This document shows, piece by piece, positions 51,268-59,425 of a stretch of 64,000 nucleotides of DNA. This stretch comes from CAWJTN01 sp963845895 (GTDB taxonomy: Bacteria; Patescibacteriota; Microgenomatia; UBA1406; GWC2-37-13): contig CAWJTN010000001.1 in the NCBI GenBank assembly GCA_963845895.1, positions 434,001 through 498,000 of the forward strand, given 5' to 3'. Within the stretch, counting starts at the first letter, position 1. The number at the start of each line of letters is the position of its first letter. A program made the translations under genes and the position numbers. The notes under the pieces were generated by a model. It saw only the letters and a program-made list of their open reading frames with translations, was not told the origin of the DNA and ran no database searches.

Positions 51268-51341
51268 TCGGGGTGGTGAGACTTGAACTCACGACCTTCC
51301 GCTCCCAAAGCGGATGTTCTGGCCATCTGAACTACACCCCG
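51268..51341 (-). tRNA. tRNA-Pro (anticodon UGG)
   Basis: Minus strand, 74 nt: acceptor CGGGGTG pairs with CACCCCG and the discriminator is A. The D arm has GTTCAGATGGCCAGAAC, the anticodon stem TCCGC/GCGGA encloses the loop TTTGGGA (anticodon TGG), and the T arm is GTGAG-TTCAAGT-CTCAC. CCA is not encoded. Confidence 0.95.
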
Positions 51342-51414
51342 ACTTAATGTTCTATTCCTAAATAAAATTACGCCCTGAATAGCATATTTTAGCACATCTT
51401 GTTAGAATAAAATT

Positions 51415-51978
51415 GTGCCTAAGTTTAGATTAAATAAAAAAACAGTCGGTCTAATTCTCGCAGTTTTGTTTTATCTTTTCATTATATTTAACTACTCAAA
51501 TAATAGACAACAAGAAATAATTATTAGTAAAAACTTAATTTCCCCAACGACTAGAACCAGCCAATTTGCAAAAGTCACAAGAGTTTTTGATGGAGACACA
51601 ATCGAGATAGATACTGGTCAAAGGGTGAGATACATCGGCATGAACACTCCTGAAGTTTATTTTCCTAACGACCCTAAAAAACCGGCCGAATGTTTTGCAG
51701 TTGAAGCGATGAGAAAAAATAAAGAGTTGGTTGAAGGAAAAATGGTTAGGCTTGAAAAAGATGTTTCTGAAACTGATAAATACAAAAGACTTTTGCGTTT
51801 TGTTTATTTGGAAAATCCAGCAACGACATCTGCTATTTTCGTTAATGACTTCTTGGTTCGCGAAGGATATGCCCGTATCGATACTGTTCCACCCGATATC
51901 AAATTCAGCGCCCAATTTCTCCAAGCCCAAAGTGAGGCGAATGAAAATAAGAGAGGGCTATGGAGCAAGTGTGAATAA
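51415..51978 (+). CDS. Membrane-anchored thermonuclease (SNase-like) (187 aa)
   Basis: N-terminal helix (about residues 10-26), then an SNase OB-fold: VTRVFDGDTIEIDTGQRVRYIGMNTPE carries the calcium-binding Asp and the first catalytic Arg, EKDVSETDKYKRLLRFVY the Asp/Arg block, and the C-terminal helix ends RGLWSKCE. Probably degrades DNA/RNA outside the cell. GTG start, TAGAAT 6 nt upstream. Confidence 0.92.
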   Translation: MPKFRLNKKTVGLILAVLFYLFIIFNYSNNRQQEIIISKNLISPTTRTSQFAKVTRVFDGDTIEIDTGQRVRYIGMNTPEVYFPNDPKKPAECFAVEAMRKNKELVEGKMVRLEKDVSETDKYKRLLRFVYLENPATTSAIFVNDFLVREGYARIDTVPPDIKFSAQFLQAQSEANENKRGLWSKCE

Positions 51979-51979
51979 C

Positions 51980-52321
51980 TTACTTTAACTTTACTTCAAA
52001 TTTTGGATCATATGCAGGTACATGCACTAGAAAAAGTTTCAATACACCTTTTTTAGCTTTATAGTTATAGGGAGTATTTTTTGGAATAACTATAACGTCA
52101 GTTTTTCCCACTAGTATTTTTTTACCATTGAGTATGAATTCTCCTTCTCCGTCGATTACAAAATAAATCCTATCGCTTAATGTCGTCTTTACTTTTCCAT
52201 GAGAGCCGTTTACTTCAAAATAAGCAGCTGATGCATTTTGAAAATCCTCTTTGGAATTATATGCCCAACCTTTTAATCCTTTCCATCCAAATTTCCTTGC
52301 ATTGTTTAATATAAATTTCAT
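51980..52321 (-). CDS. Small cupin protein (113 aa)
   Basis: A compact cupin barrel (FVIDGEGEFILNGKKILVGKTDVIVIPKNTPYNY). Metal His are fewer than usual, so it may bind small ligands without catalysis. It starts inside the Nudix gene (ATGA), and its end is 1 nt from the convergent nuclease gene. Confidence 0.78.
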   Translation of the reverse strand: MKFILNNARKFGWKGLKGWAYNSKEDFQNASAAYFEVNGSHGKVKTTLSDRIYFVIDGEGEFILNGKKILVGKTDVIVIPKNTPYNYKAKKGVLKLFLVHVPAYDPKFEVKLK

Positions 52322-52746
52322 AAAAATAATTTTATAAAATTATTAAAAATATTCAAAATCTCTTTTTTTATATTATTTGGTATTTCAAAATTTTTTACTT
52401 CTTTCTTCGTTATCCATCTATATTCTAATAATTTTCTCTCAAGTTTTATATTTTTAGTTGATTTAACTTTACAGATAAAATGGGCTGCGTGAAAATATTT
52501 TTCATCAACTTTAAAAACATCTTCACCTATCCACTTACTACTAACTACTAATAATCCAACTTCCTCCTTTACTTCTCTTTTTAAAGCATCAATGATATTT
52601 TCATCAGGATGAACTTTTCCTCCCGGCACTACCCACAGTCCAGCATCAATCTGTTCATCTTTTGATTTTCTAACAATCAAAAGTCGTTTTTTATTATCAA
52701 GAATAAAAGCGCCAAGACAATATACCACGAGATAATGTTCGTACAT
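52318..52746 (-). CDS. Nudix hydrolase (142 aa)
   Basis: The Nudix box GGKVHPDENIIDALKREVKEEVGL is complete. Single domain; substrate unknown. TATAAT lies 9 nt before the ATG. Co-translated with the cupin gene behind it. Confidence 0.9.
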   Translation of the reverse strand: MYEHYLVVYCLGAFILDNKKRLLIVRKSKDEQIDAGLWVVPGGKVHPDENIIDALKREVKEEVGLLVVSSKWIGEDVFKVDEKYFHAAHFICKVKSTKNIKLERKLLEYRWITKKEVKNFEIPNNIKKEILNIFNNFIKLFL

Positions 52747-52795
52747 AGATGTATAATTATAGACTAAATTATTAAAATTCTAAGTTGATTATTTA

Positions 52796-54340
52796 ATGAA
52801 AAAAAATATTTATTTAATTCTTTTAATTTTTGCAGTCATTGGGATAATTGATGCTGGTTATTTAACCTACGAACACTATGCTCATCTCATCCCCCCTTGT
52901 TCAACCAATATTCTTTTTGTTGATTGTGGAAGAGTTTTGCAAAGTAAATATGCAGTAATGTTTGACGTTCCTTTAGCTTTACTTGGTCTTATCCATTACA
53001 GTCTACTTACGCTTGTCATAATTCTAATAGTTGTAACCGAAAATAAAATAATTAAATATTTTTCTATCCTTGAAATGATCGGCGGAGCAATCTTTTCGCT
53101 TTATCTCATGTATCTTCAGCTTATTGTCATAAAAAGTATCTGCCTGTATTGCACATTTTCCGCACTGATCAGTTTCACTTTATTTTTCCTAGTTCTTATT
53201 GTTTTTAAAAAGGAAAGGAAAGAATTGGCTGTCTATTTATTTAGTCTTAAATATAGATTTATCATCAAGCCAATTTTATTTTTAATTGATCCAGAAATAA
53301 TTCATGAAACAATGCTTACAATCGGAAAAATTTTAGGATTAATTCCCTTTCTCAAAAAAATAATTGAGTTTCTGATTAAATATGAAGACTCTTCATTAAA
53401 ACAAAAAATTGAAAGAATAAATTTTCAAAATCCAGTAGGTTTGGCGGCAGGTTTTGACTACGAAGCAAAGCTTTCTCAGATTCTCCCATCTTTGGGATTT
53501 GGGTTTGAAACAATCGGGACAATAACTAATCAAGCTTATGAAGGAAATCATAAACCAAGACTTGGAAGACTACCAAAATCTAGATCTCTGATGGTAAACA
53601 AGGGTTTTAAAAATCCAGGAGCAAAAGAGATTATAAAAAGATTGAGAAATAAAAAATTCGATATTCCTATAGGGATTAGCGTTGGTCAAACTAATTCTAT
53701 GGAGATAAAGAATCAAAAAAGAGCAATAAAAGATATTATCTCTTCTTTCATCAAACTTCAAGCTTCTAATATAAAATACTCATATTACGAATTAAATATC
53801 AGCTGCCCAAATCTTTACGGTGATGTAACATTTTATCCACCTAAAAATTTAGAAGAATTATTAACTGCGGTAGATAAATTAAAAATTAAAAAACCTATTT
53901 TTATCAAAATGCCAATTGATAAAAGTGATAAAGAAACTTTGGAAATGCTTGAAGTAATTTCTAAATTTAATATACAAGGAGTAATTTTGGGAAATCTTCA
54001 GAAGAATAGAAAAGATAAATTATTATATCCTGACGAAGTTAAAAAATTTACAGTCGGTAATTTCAGTGGTAAACCAACTTTCAAAAGATCAAATGAGTTA
54101 ATCAGGTTAGCTTATAAATATTTTGGAAAGAGATTTGTAATCATCGGCTGCGGAGGAGTCTTCAACTCTGATGATGCTTATAAAAAAATAAAATTAGGAG
54201 CATCTCTGGTGCAGTTAATCACGGGAATGATTTATGAAGGACCCCAACTTATTGCACAAATAAACCTTGAATTAATAGATAAACTTAAAACCGACGGTTT
54301 CAGAAATATCAAAGAGGCAGTTGGGGTTGAGGTAAAATAA
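52796..54340 (+). CDS. pyrD: VKOR-dihydroorotate dehydrogenase fusion (514 aa)
   Basis: Two enzymes in one frame. Residues 1-140 are a four-to-five-helix vitamin K epoxide reductase homologue with all redox Cys: the loop pair C35/C44, the conserved SKY, and the active pair CLYC (116/119). After a short linker, residues about 160-514 are a dihydroorotate dehydrogenase close to the membrane class 2 type: DPEIIHETMLTIGKILG resembles the quinone-binding N-terminus, NPVGLAAGFDYEAKL and GFGFETIGT follow, and IIGCGGVFNSDDA with QLITGMIYEGP forms the FMN-phosphate site. Its base position reads NISCPN (Cys337), the class 1 residue, where class 2 has Ser. VKOR and class 2 DHODH both reduce quinones. 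No frameshift is seen. Confidence 0.88.
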   Translation: MKKNIYLILLIFAVIGIIDAGYLTYEHYAHLIPPCSTNILFVDCGRVLQSKYAVMFDVPLALLGLIHYSLLTLVIILIVVTENKIIKYFSILEMIGGAIFSLYLMYLQLIVIKSICLYCTFSALISFTLFFLVLIVFKKERKELAVYLFSLKYRFIIKPILFLIDPEIIHETMLTIGKILGLIPFLKKIIEFLIKYEDSSLKQKIERINFQNPVGLAAGFDYEAKLSQILPSLGFGFETIGTITNQAYEGNHKPRLGRLPKSRSLMVNKGFKNPGAKEIIKRLRNKKFDIPIGISVGQTNSMEIKNQKRAIKDIISSFIKLQASNIKYSYYELNISCPNLYGDVTFYPPKNLEELLTAVDKLKIKKPIFIKMPIDKSDKETLEMLEVISKFNIQGVILGNLQKNRKDKLLYPDEVKKFTVGNFSGKPTFKRSNELIRLAYKYFGKRFVIIGCGGVFNSDDAYKKIKLGASLVQLITGMIYEGPQLIAQINLELIDKLKTDGFRNIKEAVGVEVK

Positions 54341-54341
54341 A

Positions 54342-54653
54342 TTATCCAATTTCTTCTTTCATCCACTCTTCAACTCCTTTTGAAGATTTGACTACAGGAG
54401 TTGCTACTAAGACAAAAGTTTCATAGCTGTGAATTTTTCTTACTTCATTTTCAATCTGCTCAAACTTTTCTTCAACTGAATCCATAATAAGTAAAACTTC
54501 TTGGGCTTTATCGATTTTCTTTTTAAATAAAAAGCTGGATTTTACACCCATCTTCTTAATACAAACAACTAGTCTCTTGTTTAATAAAACATCAGAAATC
54601 TTTTCTGCTTCCTTATCATTAGTGCAAGTTAAAAATAGTGTAATTATTTTCAT
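54342..54653 (-). CDS. cutA: CutA-like divalent ion tolerance protein (103 aa)
   Basis: FLTCTNDKEAEKISDVLLNKRLVVCIK at the N-terminus and KIHSYETFVLVATPV near the end are the CutA1 core. A PII-like trimer of uncertain role; linked to copper tolerance in E. coli. Convergent with the fusion gene by 1 nt. Confidence 0.88.
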   Translation of the reverse strand: MKIITLFLTCTNDKEAEKISDVLLNKRLVVCIKKMGVKSSFLFKKKIDKAQEVLLIMDSVEEKFEQIENEVRKIHSYETFVLVATPVVKSSKGVEEWMKEEIG

Positions 54654-54674
54654 TGTTAAATATATAATATCAAA
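54654..54674. promoter_or_regulatory. 21-bp bidirectional promoter between cutA and the HD gene
   Basis: Rightward TATAAT (54663-54668) is 6 nt before the ATG. Leftward TATATT is 5 nt, or TATTAT 10 nt, before the cutA ATG. Both boxes overlap. Confidence 0.7.
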
Positions 54675-55640
54675 ATGATAATCTATGACCGAGTTTATGG
54701 AAAAGTAGAGATAAAAGAAAAAATTTTAATTGATTTAATAAACTCAAAACCTCTTCAAAGATTAAAGAAAATAAAACAGGCTGGAATTTCTGGATATATT
54801 GTTGATTTTAAAAAAGATATTACCCGCTTTGAACACTCATTGGGAGTAATGATTCTTCTTAGAAAATATGATGCTGATTTGAAAGAACAGATAGCTGGGC
54901 TTTTGCATGATATTTCTCACACTGCATTTTCTCATGTTGTGGATTTTGTTTACTCCAACGATGAACACGAATTTCACGAACTACACTATAAAAATACTGT
55001 TTTGAAAACAGAGATATTCTATATTTTAAAATCAAACTGTTTTGACATTGAAGATTTTTTAGATATAAGAAAATTTAAACTACTTGAGAGAAATATTCCC
55101 GACCTTTGTGCAGATAGAATCGATTATTTTTTAAGAGATAGAAATGCTAGATTAGGTAAAAATGGTGATAAATTTATAAAAAACCTGATAGTTTACAATG
55201 AAGAGTTTGTTTTTAATCATCAAAAAGATGCATTAAAGTTTGCGAAAGAATATCTTTATCAAAATAAAATATCGTGGTATAGTTCTGAAGAAGGCTACTA
55301 TTATATAAAGTTTGCTCAAATTTTAAAAAAAGCTTTAAGACAGAAAGTTATATCAAAAAATGATTTATTTACTAATGATGAAACGGTTTTAAACAAACTT
55401 AAAATGAATCAAAAAATAAATGAAGAGATTAAAATATTTTTAAACCCTGTAAAACTAAAAATTACTCAAAGAAACGGCTCAATATTTATAAAAAGCAAGC
55501 CCAGATTTGTCGATCCTAAAATTTTGATTGACGGAAAGGTAAAAATACTGTCTGAAATAAATCTCGAATTTAAAAATTTTCTCAAGAAAGAAATAGATTG
55601 GATGAAAAAAGGTTTTTGGGTGAAATGTACAATCGATTAA
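54675..55640 (+). CDS. HD-domain phosphohydrolase (321 aa)
   Basis: The metal-binding residues are arranged as FEHSLGV, LLHDISHTAFSH (HD pair) and a later Asp in DLCADRIDYFLRD, as in YdhJ/SAMHD1-like and dGTPase-like enzymes. Substrate may be a dNTP or cyclic nucleotide. The last codons (KCTID then stop) lie in the 24-bp palindrome at 55627-55650. Confidence 0.9.
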   Translation: MIIYDRVYGKVEIKEKILIDLINSKPLQRLKKIKQAGISGYIVDFKKDITRFEHSLGVMILLRKYDADLKEQIAGLLHDISHTAFSHVVDFVYSNDEHEFHELHYKNTVLKTEIFYILKSNCFDIEDFLDIRKFKLLERNIPDLCADRIDYFLRDRNARLGKNGDKFIKNLIVYNEEFVFNHQKDALKFAKEYLYQNKISWYSSEEGYYYIKFAQILKKALRQKVISKNDLFTNDETVLNKLKMNQKINEEIKIFLNPVKLKITQRNGSIFIKSKPRFVDPKILIDGKVKILSEINLEFKNFLKKEIDWMKKGFWVKCTID

Positions 55641-55650
55641 TCGATTGTAC
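55627..55650. repeat. 24-bp perfect palindrome at a gene end
   Basis: GTACAATCGATT followed by its complement, covering the HD gene stop codon; the inner 18 bp recur at 32909-32926. Lies between convergent genes but lacks a T run. Confidence 0.85.
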
Positions 55651-55658
55651 TCCTATAA

Positions 55659-56582
55659 TTAACTTAACCAACTCGAAATTATTTCTGCTAGCTCTTTTTC
55701 CTTTCCTGTATAACCATGATCAGCTCCTCTTATAATTTTAAATGTAAACAATTTTTTATCAGGGCATTCCTTCTTTAAAATATCGACACACTTTATTATA
55801 GTTCCATAACAATACTCATCGTTTTCTCCGTAAACAACAAGGGTAGGTTTGTTTATTTTTTTGTATTCATGAAATAAAGGTAATTTTGAAAATTTAAGAT
55901 TATTCATATATTCATTAAAAGGGAAAATATTATAGTCACCGTCTGGATTTAAAGTATCATAAAGTGATTGATAAGAGATCAGTGGTTCTCTAATAATATA
56001 TTGAGGAACTAATTTCCTTCCGTTTCCTTCATTGATTTCTTTTTTACATTTATTTAGAACCTCAAAGAATTTTTTTTTATTTTTTTGGAACTCGTACTCA
56101 AAATATAGTCCTGTATCATCCCCACCGCTTATTAATATATATTTGGAAACAGGATTTTTCGGCTGATAATAATTATAAACAACGATTTTGTTTGCACCGG
56201 TCGAGACTCCCATCAGGTAAAATCTTTTGTAACCAATTCTTTGTAAATATTTAATGGCACCGTTGACGTCAGGAATGCATTCTTTTATTAATTCGTAGAC
56301 CATCCCATACTTTATTCTTTCTTTTGTGTCATTCACTCCACAGTTGAGTTTTTTAATCCAATGAGCCCCGCGATTATTGAAAGGAAAAAAAGAAATCCCC
56401 TTTTCATTAAATATCTCTCCAAAAGTGTTCATCTCATTTGCGCCGTAAAATATTGAGGAACTACCATTGCCGTGAAGATAGATCGCCACTTTATCAGTTT
56501 TCTTCTCCGGCTCATATAGAAGACCGGGAAGAAATAAATGATCAGATGTTTCAAATTGTACTAGTCTTAAATTATTTTTCAT
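55659..56582 (-). CDS. Alpha/beta hydrolase (307 aa)
   Basis: Oxyanion region YLHGNGSSS, nucleophile elbow GVSTGA, Asp in YGENDEYCY and His in GADHGYTG. Resembles DUF1749-type esterases. No signal peptide. The ATG at 56582 follows a Shine-Dalgarno GGAGGGTGAT by 3 nt. A decayed small membrane-protein gene lies just upstream. Confidence 0.85.
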   Translation of the reverse strand: MKNNLRLVQFETSDHLFLPGLLYEPEKKTDKVAIYLHGNGSSSIFYGANEMNTFGEIFNEKGISFFPFNNRGAHWIKKLNCGVNDTKERIKYGMVYELIKECIPDVNGAIKYLQRIGYKRFYLMGVSTGANKIVVYNYYQPKNPVSKYILISGGDDTGLYFEYEFQKNKKKFFEVLNKCKKEINEGNGRKLVPQYIIREPLISYQSLYDTLNPDGDYNIFPFNEYMNNLKFSKLPLFHEYKKINKPTLVVYGENDEYCYGTIIKCVDILKKECPDKKLFTFKIIRGADHGYTGKEKELAEIISSWLS

Positions 56583-56600
56583 AACATCACCCTCCAAAAA

Positions 56601-56922
56601 TTACTGGTAAAACGCTGGTGCGGTTGAAAAGAAACTAAATATAGCTGTAATTAAACCAAGAATAACATAGATATTTGAGTTTGTCTTTGCTTTAGCAAAT
56701 CCCACAACAGAAAAGATTGAAATCATAGTGTTTGAAGTAATTAGACCAAGGTCAAAATAAAAAGAATTATAACTCCAAAAAATCCTTTACCAACTCCTGC
56801 GGCGGTCACAAAAAGTAAAACTTGGGTTGGAGTTTCTGGACGATAAAGTCTGCAATTAAAATTAACAATCTAAATGTTAATGCTTTTATAAGCGATCTTT
56901 TGTGATCTTCATAAAATTTCAT
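56601..56922 (-). pseudogene. Frameshifted small membrane-protein gene, partly DUF2061-like
   Basis: From the ATG at 56922 the minus strand reads KFYEDHKRSLIKALTFRLL, like the start of DUF2061 proteins. The frame then shifts: a second frame gives TPTQVLLFVTAAGVGKGFFG and a third NTMISIFSVVGFAKAKTNSN ... STAPAFYQ and stop. Three hydrophobic stretches in three frames suggest one or two broken genes, unless the assembly has errors. TATTAT lies 7 nt before the ATG. Confidence 0.6.
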
Positions 56923-56960
56923 ACAGTTTATAATATTAACAAAAAAAACGGGAATGTATT

Positions 56961-57566
56961 ATGATGTATATTATGCAGTTTTTAAAGAAGATTTTAATTA
57001 TTTTTATTCTTTTCCTTTTTGTACCTTTTTTCTTTAATAAGGTTTTGGCCGTTACTTTCGATTTGATAGCTCCAGATGGCCCACTAACTAGAGGAGGCAA
57101 TGCTCAATTTACTATATATATTGACACAGAGGGTTCAACTGTAACAACGGGACAAATTGGTGTAAATTTTGACAGTCAATTTTTACAATTTCTTAGCGTT
57201 ACTCCTGGCGCAGCTATGACTTCCGCTACTGCTACTCCCCAAGGAGATAAAAATCTTTTAGTAAATGGCACCAATAGTTCAGGTTTTCAAGGTAATAATG
57301 TCTTTGCTTATTTAACCTTCAAAATTACAGCCAGTTCACCTGGAGCTGCTGACTTGTGTTCTCTTTGGGGGCCGACTCCGACTCCGTCTCCCAATGTTAC
57401 AGGTGCACCACAGCCAACAGGGCTTCCTGTTACAGGTGCACCACAGCCAACAGGGCTTCCAGAAACAGGAGACACACATCCTGTGGATTATGCAAGTCTA
57501 ATAGGAAGTATTTTGGTAATAGGAGCCGGTGGACTTTTATTGTTGGGGAAGATTATTAGATTGTGA
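56961..57566 (+). CDS. Secreted cohesin-like protein with LPXTG-type tail (201 aa)
   Basis: Signal peptide (LLIIFILFLFVPFFF region, cut near KVLA), a cohesin-like beta domain (TIYIDTEGSTVTTGQIGVNFDSQFLQFLSV), a Pro/Thr linker with two copies of TGAPQPTGLP, then LPETG, a hydrophobic helix and the tail KIIRL. That is a sortase sorting signal, so it is probably linked to the cell surface. The start could also be 56964 or 56973. The last 30 bp overlap the convergent gene. Confidence 0.78.
   Translation: MMYIMQFLKKILIIFILFLFVPFFFNKVLAVTFDLIAPDGPLTRGGNAQFTIYIDTEGSTVTTGQIGVNFDSQFLQFLSVTPGAAMTSATATPQGDKNLLVNGTNSSGFQGNNVFAYLTFKITASSPGAADLCSLWGPTPTPSPNVTGAPQPTGLPVTGAPQPTGLPETGDTHPVDYASLIGSILVIGAGGLLLLGKIIRL
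57396..57460 (+). repeat. Tandem 33-bp repeat encoding VTGAPQPTGLP twice
   Basis: Two units in the sortase-signal linker, identical over 32 bases. The repeat duplicates the LPXTG-like motif (LPVTG then LPETG). Confidence 0.85.
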
Positions 57567-59378
57567 CTCTTTTTTCTTGATATAAATCATTATACCACCT
57601 GCGGCAACTACTAGAAAAACTAGTATGATAACCGTCAATAATAATGGATAAGAACTCTGTGCTGGTCCTCCAGGATTAGGAAGGTTCGTTTGAACAACTG
57701 TTGAAGTGGGACTGATTGCCAAGGTGGGAATAAGTGATTGACCATTTTTTGTGGCAGAGATAAGATTGATATTGTTTTTTGTGAGATAGTTGTCATTTTT
57801 CTGTGCAAATTCTGAAGTTGTCATGACAATAGGAGCTGTTGAGTTAGGCGGTGTAAACTCCAGATAATAGGTAAACATAGGGAGATTTACCGGGGCAACT
57901 GTAAAAAATCCATTGGCATCAGTAGTGGTTTGATAATAGACTCCATCAGACATGTCAAGTTTAATTTTTACCGTCGCATTTGGGATCACTTTTCCTGCTT
58001 TATCGTATGCGTATCCTTCGATATAGGTAAAGATCGGTTCGACCGTTGGCGATTCTTCCTCTGTAGTTGCTGTCGTCGTGGTGTCTTGAGCGGAAACTTT
58101 TTGGAAAATAAATGACATAATCTGACCTAAGAGTGTAAATCTTTTGTAAGGTACGAAAGATAATGTGGTAATATCAACTTTAATTGATTTGAGTGTGAGG
58201 GATTCCTTTTGAGGAAGGCTGTTATTATCAACAACCATCTCCCATGCTCCGAATTCATCCGAGGTTACTCTTGCATATTCTTTCTTTGTTTTTTTCCCAA
58301 CAAGAATGACAATTGATAAAGGATGAGATACGAAACCTTCATATTTCGTTTGAGCTCCAAGATTGGTGACTTCATAATCCATGATTTTAGGAGCAGAATG
58401 AAAAGGTGGGTTTGATCCAGGATCAAGGGGAATATCCCGATGCGATGTCTCATCCGCAGCTTCCGTGATAGGATCATCAGGTTTATAGAGATCGGAATAA
58501 GCCTTCGCATAATTAGGATGAAGTTGTGGGTTGGGAGTAAAAGTATAGCCGACAGGAGGTCTGGGTTGCAAATAATATGTTCCTGCTCCAAGTTGAAAGT
58601 TAAACAAGCCGTCTCTCTCTGTTGTTTGCGGATTGTATAGTCCAGGAACAAAAACCTGTTGTTTATTTTGATCGAGCAAAGTCACACGTACTTTTTCCAT
58701 CGGTTCCAAGCTTTTGCTATCAAAGACTCTTCCATAAGGATCCCAGCGAATGCTTACACATTTTTGTGGATCTTGGCTTACTCCTTGGCCCATCTGAAAG
58801 GTACCATATTGAAGCGTGCTAGCGCTACTTCCACTAGCTAAGGTTGGTTCTGTTGTGGTAACTTCATTTATTGTAACTCCATAGAATGAGTAATTTCTAT
58901 GGCCTTCTGGATTGTTCATATGCACCGTCACATTTAAATTACCATCAGCCGTTTGTTGCTTTTTATTGGTTGTGGCTCCCTTTGGAACCTGTATAGTAAG
59001 GGGGCTAATTGATCCGGTAAGATTAGCCCCAAACAGAAGCCTATCGTATTCTGCGTTGCCCGTTGTGCACCTATATTTTTGTGGACCTCCATGGGTTTGC
59101 TGGGTAATTTTGCAGAGAACGATATAAATATCGTAATTAGTAGGGAAACCGCTCCCTGATATGGTAAGATCGACTTCTTTAGGTGGCAATTTTGTTTTTC
59201 CTCCATTTTGAGTTACCTTTAAGCACCGCCATTTTTGTTGAGGAAGAATCGGTATTCCAGATGTTGATGTTGGAGTAGGTGTGTCTGTTTGTCCTTGAAC
59301 GCGTGAAGTAAATCTGTTAGAAATAAATAAGAAGGAAAAAATAAGGATAAAAAACAAAGCAAAAAATTTCTTTGCCAT
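57537..59378 (-). CDS. Secreted multidomain protein with carboxypeptidase-regulatory-like domains (613 aa)
   Basis: Signal peptide (FFALFFILIFSFLFI), Thr/Pro linker, several beta domains: one near residue 30-180 with six Cys, one CarboxypepD_reg-like (GRVFDSKSLEPMEKVRVTLLDQNK ... DGLFNFQLGAGTYYLQ), a second near residue 455 (EGYAYDKAGKVIPNATVKIKLD), and a C-terminal helix with a KKKE tail. Such folds occur in surface adhesins and secretion-linked proteins of CPR bacteria. Divergent from the TrbL-like gene. Confidence 0.72.
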   Translation of the reverse strand: MAKKFFALFFILIFSFLFISNRFTSRVQGQTDTPTPTSTSGIPILPQQKWRCLKVTQNGGKTKLPPKEVDLTISGSGFPTNYDIYIVLCKITQQTHGGPQKYRCTTGNAEYDRLLFGANLTGSISPLTIQVPKGATTNKKQQTADGNLNVTVHMNNPEGHRNYSFYGVTINEVTTTEPTLASGSSASTLQYGTFQMGQGVSQDPQKCVSIRWDPYGRVFDSKSLEPMEKVRVTLLDQNKQQVFVPGLYNPQTTERDGLFNFQLGAGTYYLQPRPPVGYTFTPNPQLHPNYAKAYSDLYKPDDPITEAADETSHRDIPLDPGSNPPFHSAPKIMDYEVTNLGAQTKYEGFVSHPLSIVILVGKKTKKEYARVTSDEFGAWEMVVDNNSLPQKESLTLKSIKVDITTLSFVPYKRFTLLGQIMSFIFQKVSAQDTTTTATTEEESPTVEPIFTYIEGYAYDKAGKVIPNATVKIKLDMSDGVYYQTTTDANGFFTVAPVNLPMFTYYLEFTPPNSTAPIVMTTSEFAQKNDNYLTKNNINLISATKNGQSLIPTLAISPTSTVVQTNLPNPGGPAQSSYPLLLTVIILVFLVVAAGGIMIYIKKKESQSNNLPQQ

Positions 59379-59384
59379 ATTTTT

Positions 59385-59413
59385 ATAGTAGACCGCATTT
59401 TTGCACTTGTCAA
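59385..59413 (-). promoter_or_regulatory. Leaderless-type promoter of gene 57537-59378
   Basis: TTGACA, 17 bp, TACTAT, then exactly 6 nt to the ATG at 59378 (minus strand). Confidence 0.82.
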
Positions 59414-59425
59414 TAAGAAGTCATT

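Noticed and set aside
51264..51395. Upstream extension of the GIY-YIG frame
   Set aside because: It runs through the tRNA-Pro gene; the family start MFTVYILQS is at 51263.
58265..59206. Alternative frames within gene 57537-59378
   Set aside because: Out-of-frame shadows; the 613-residue frame has a signal peptide, domains and a perfect promoter.
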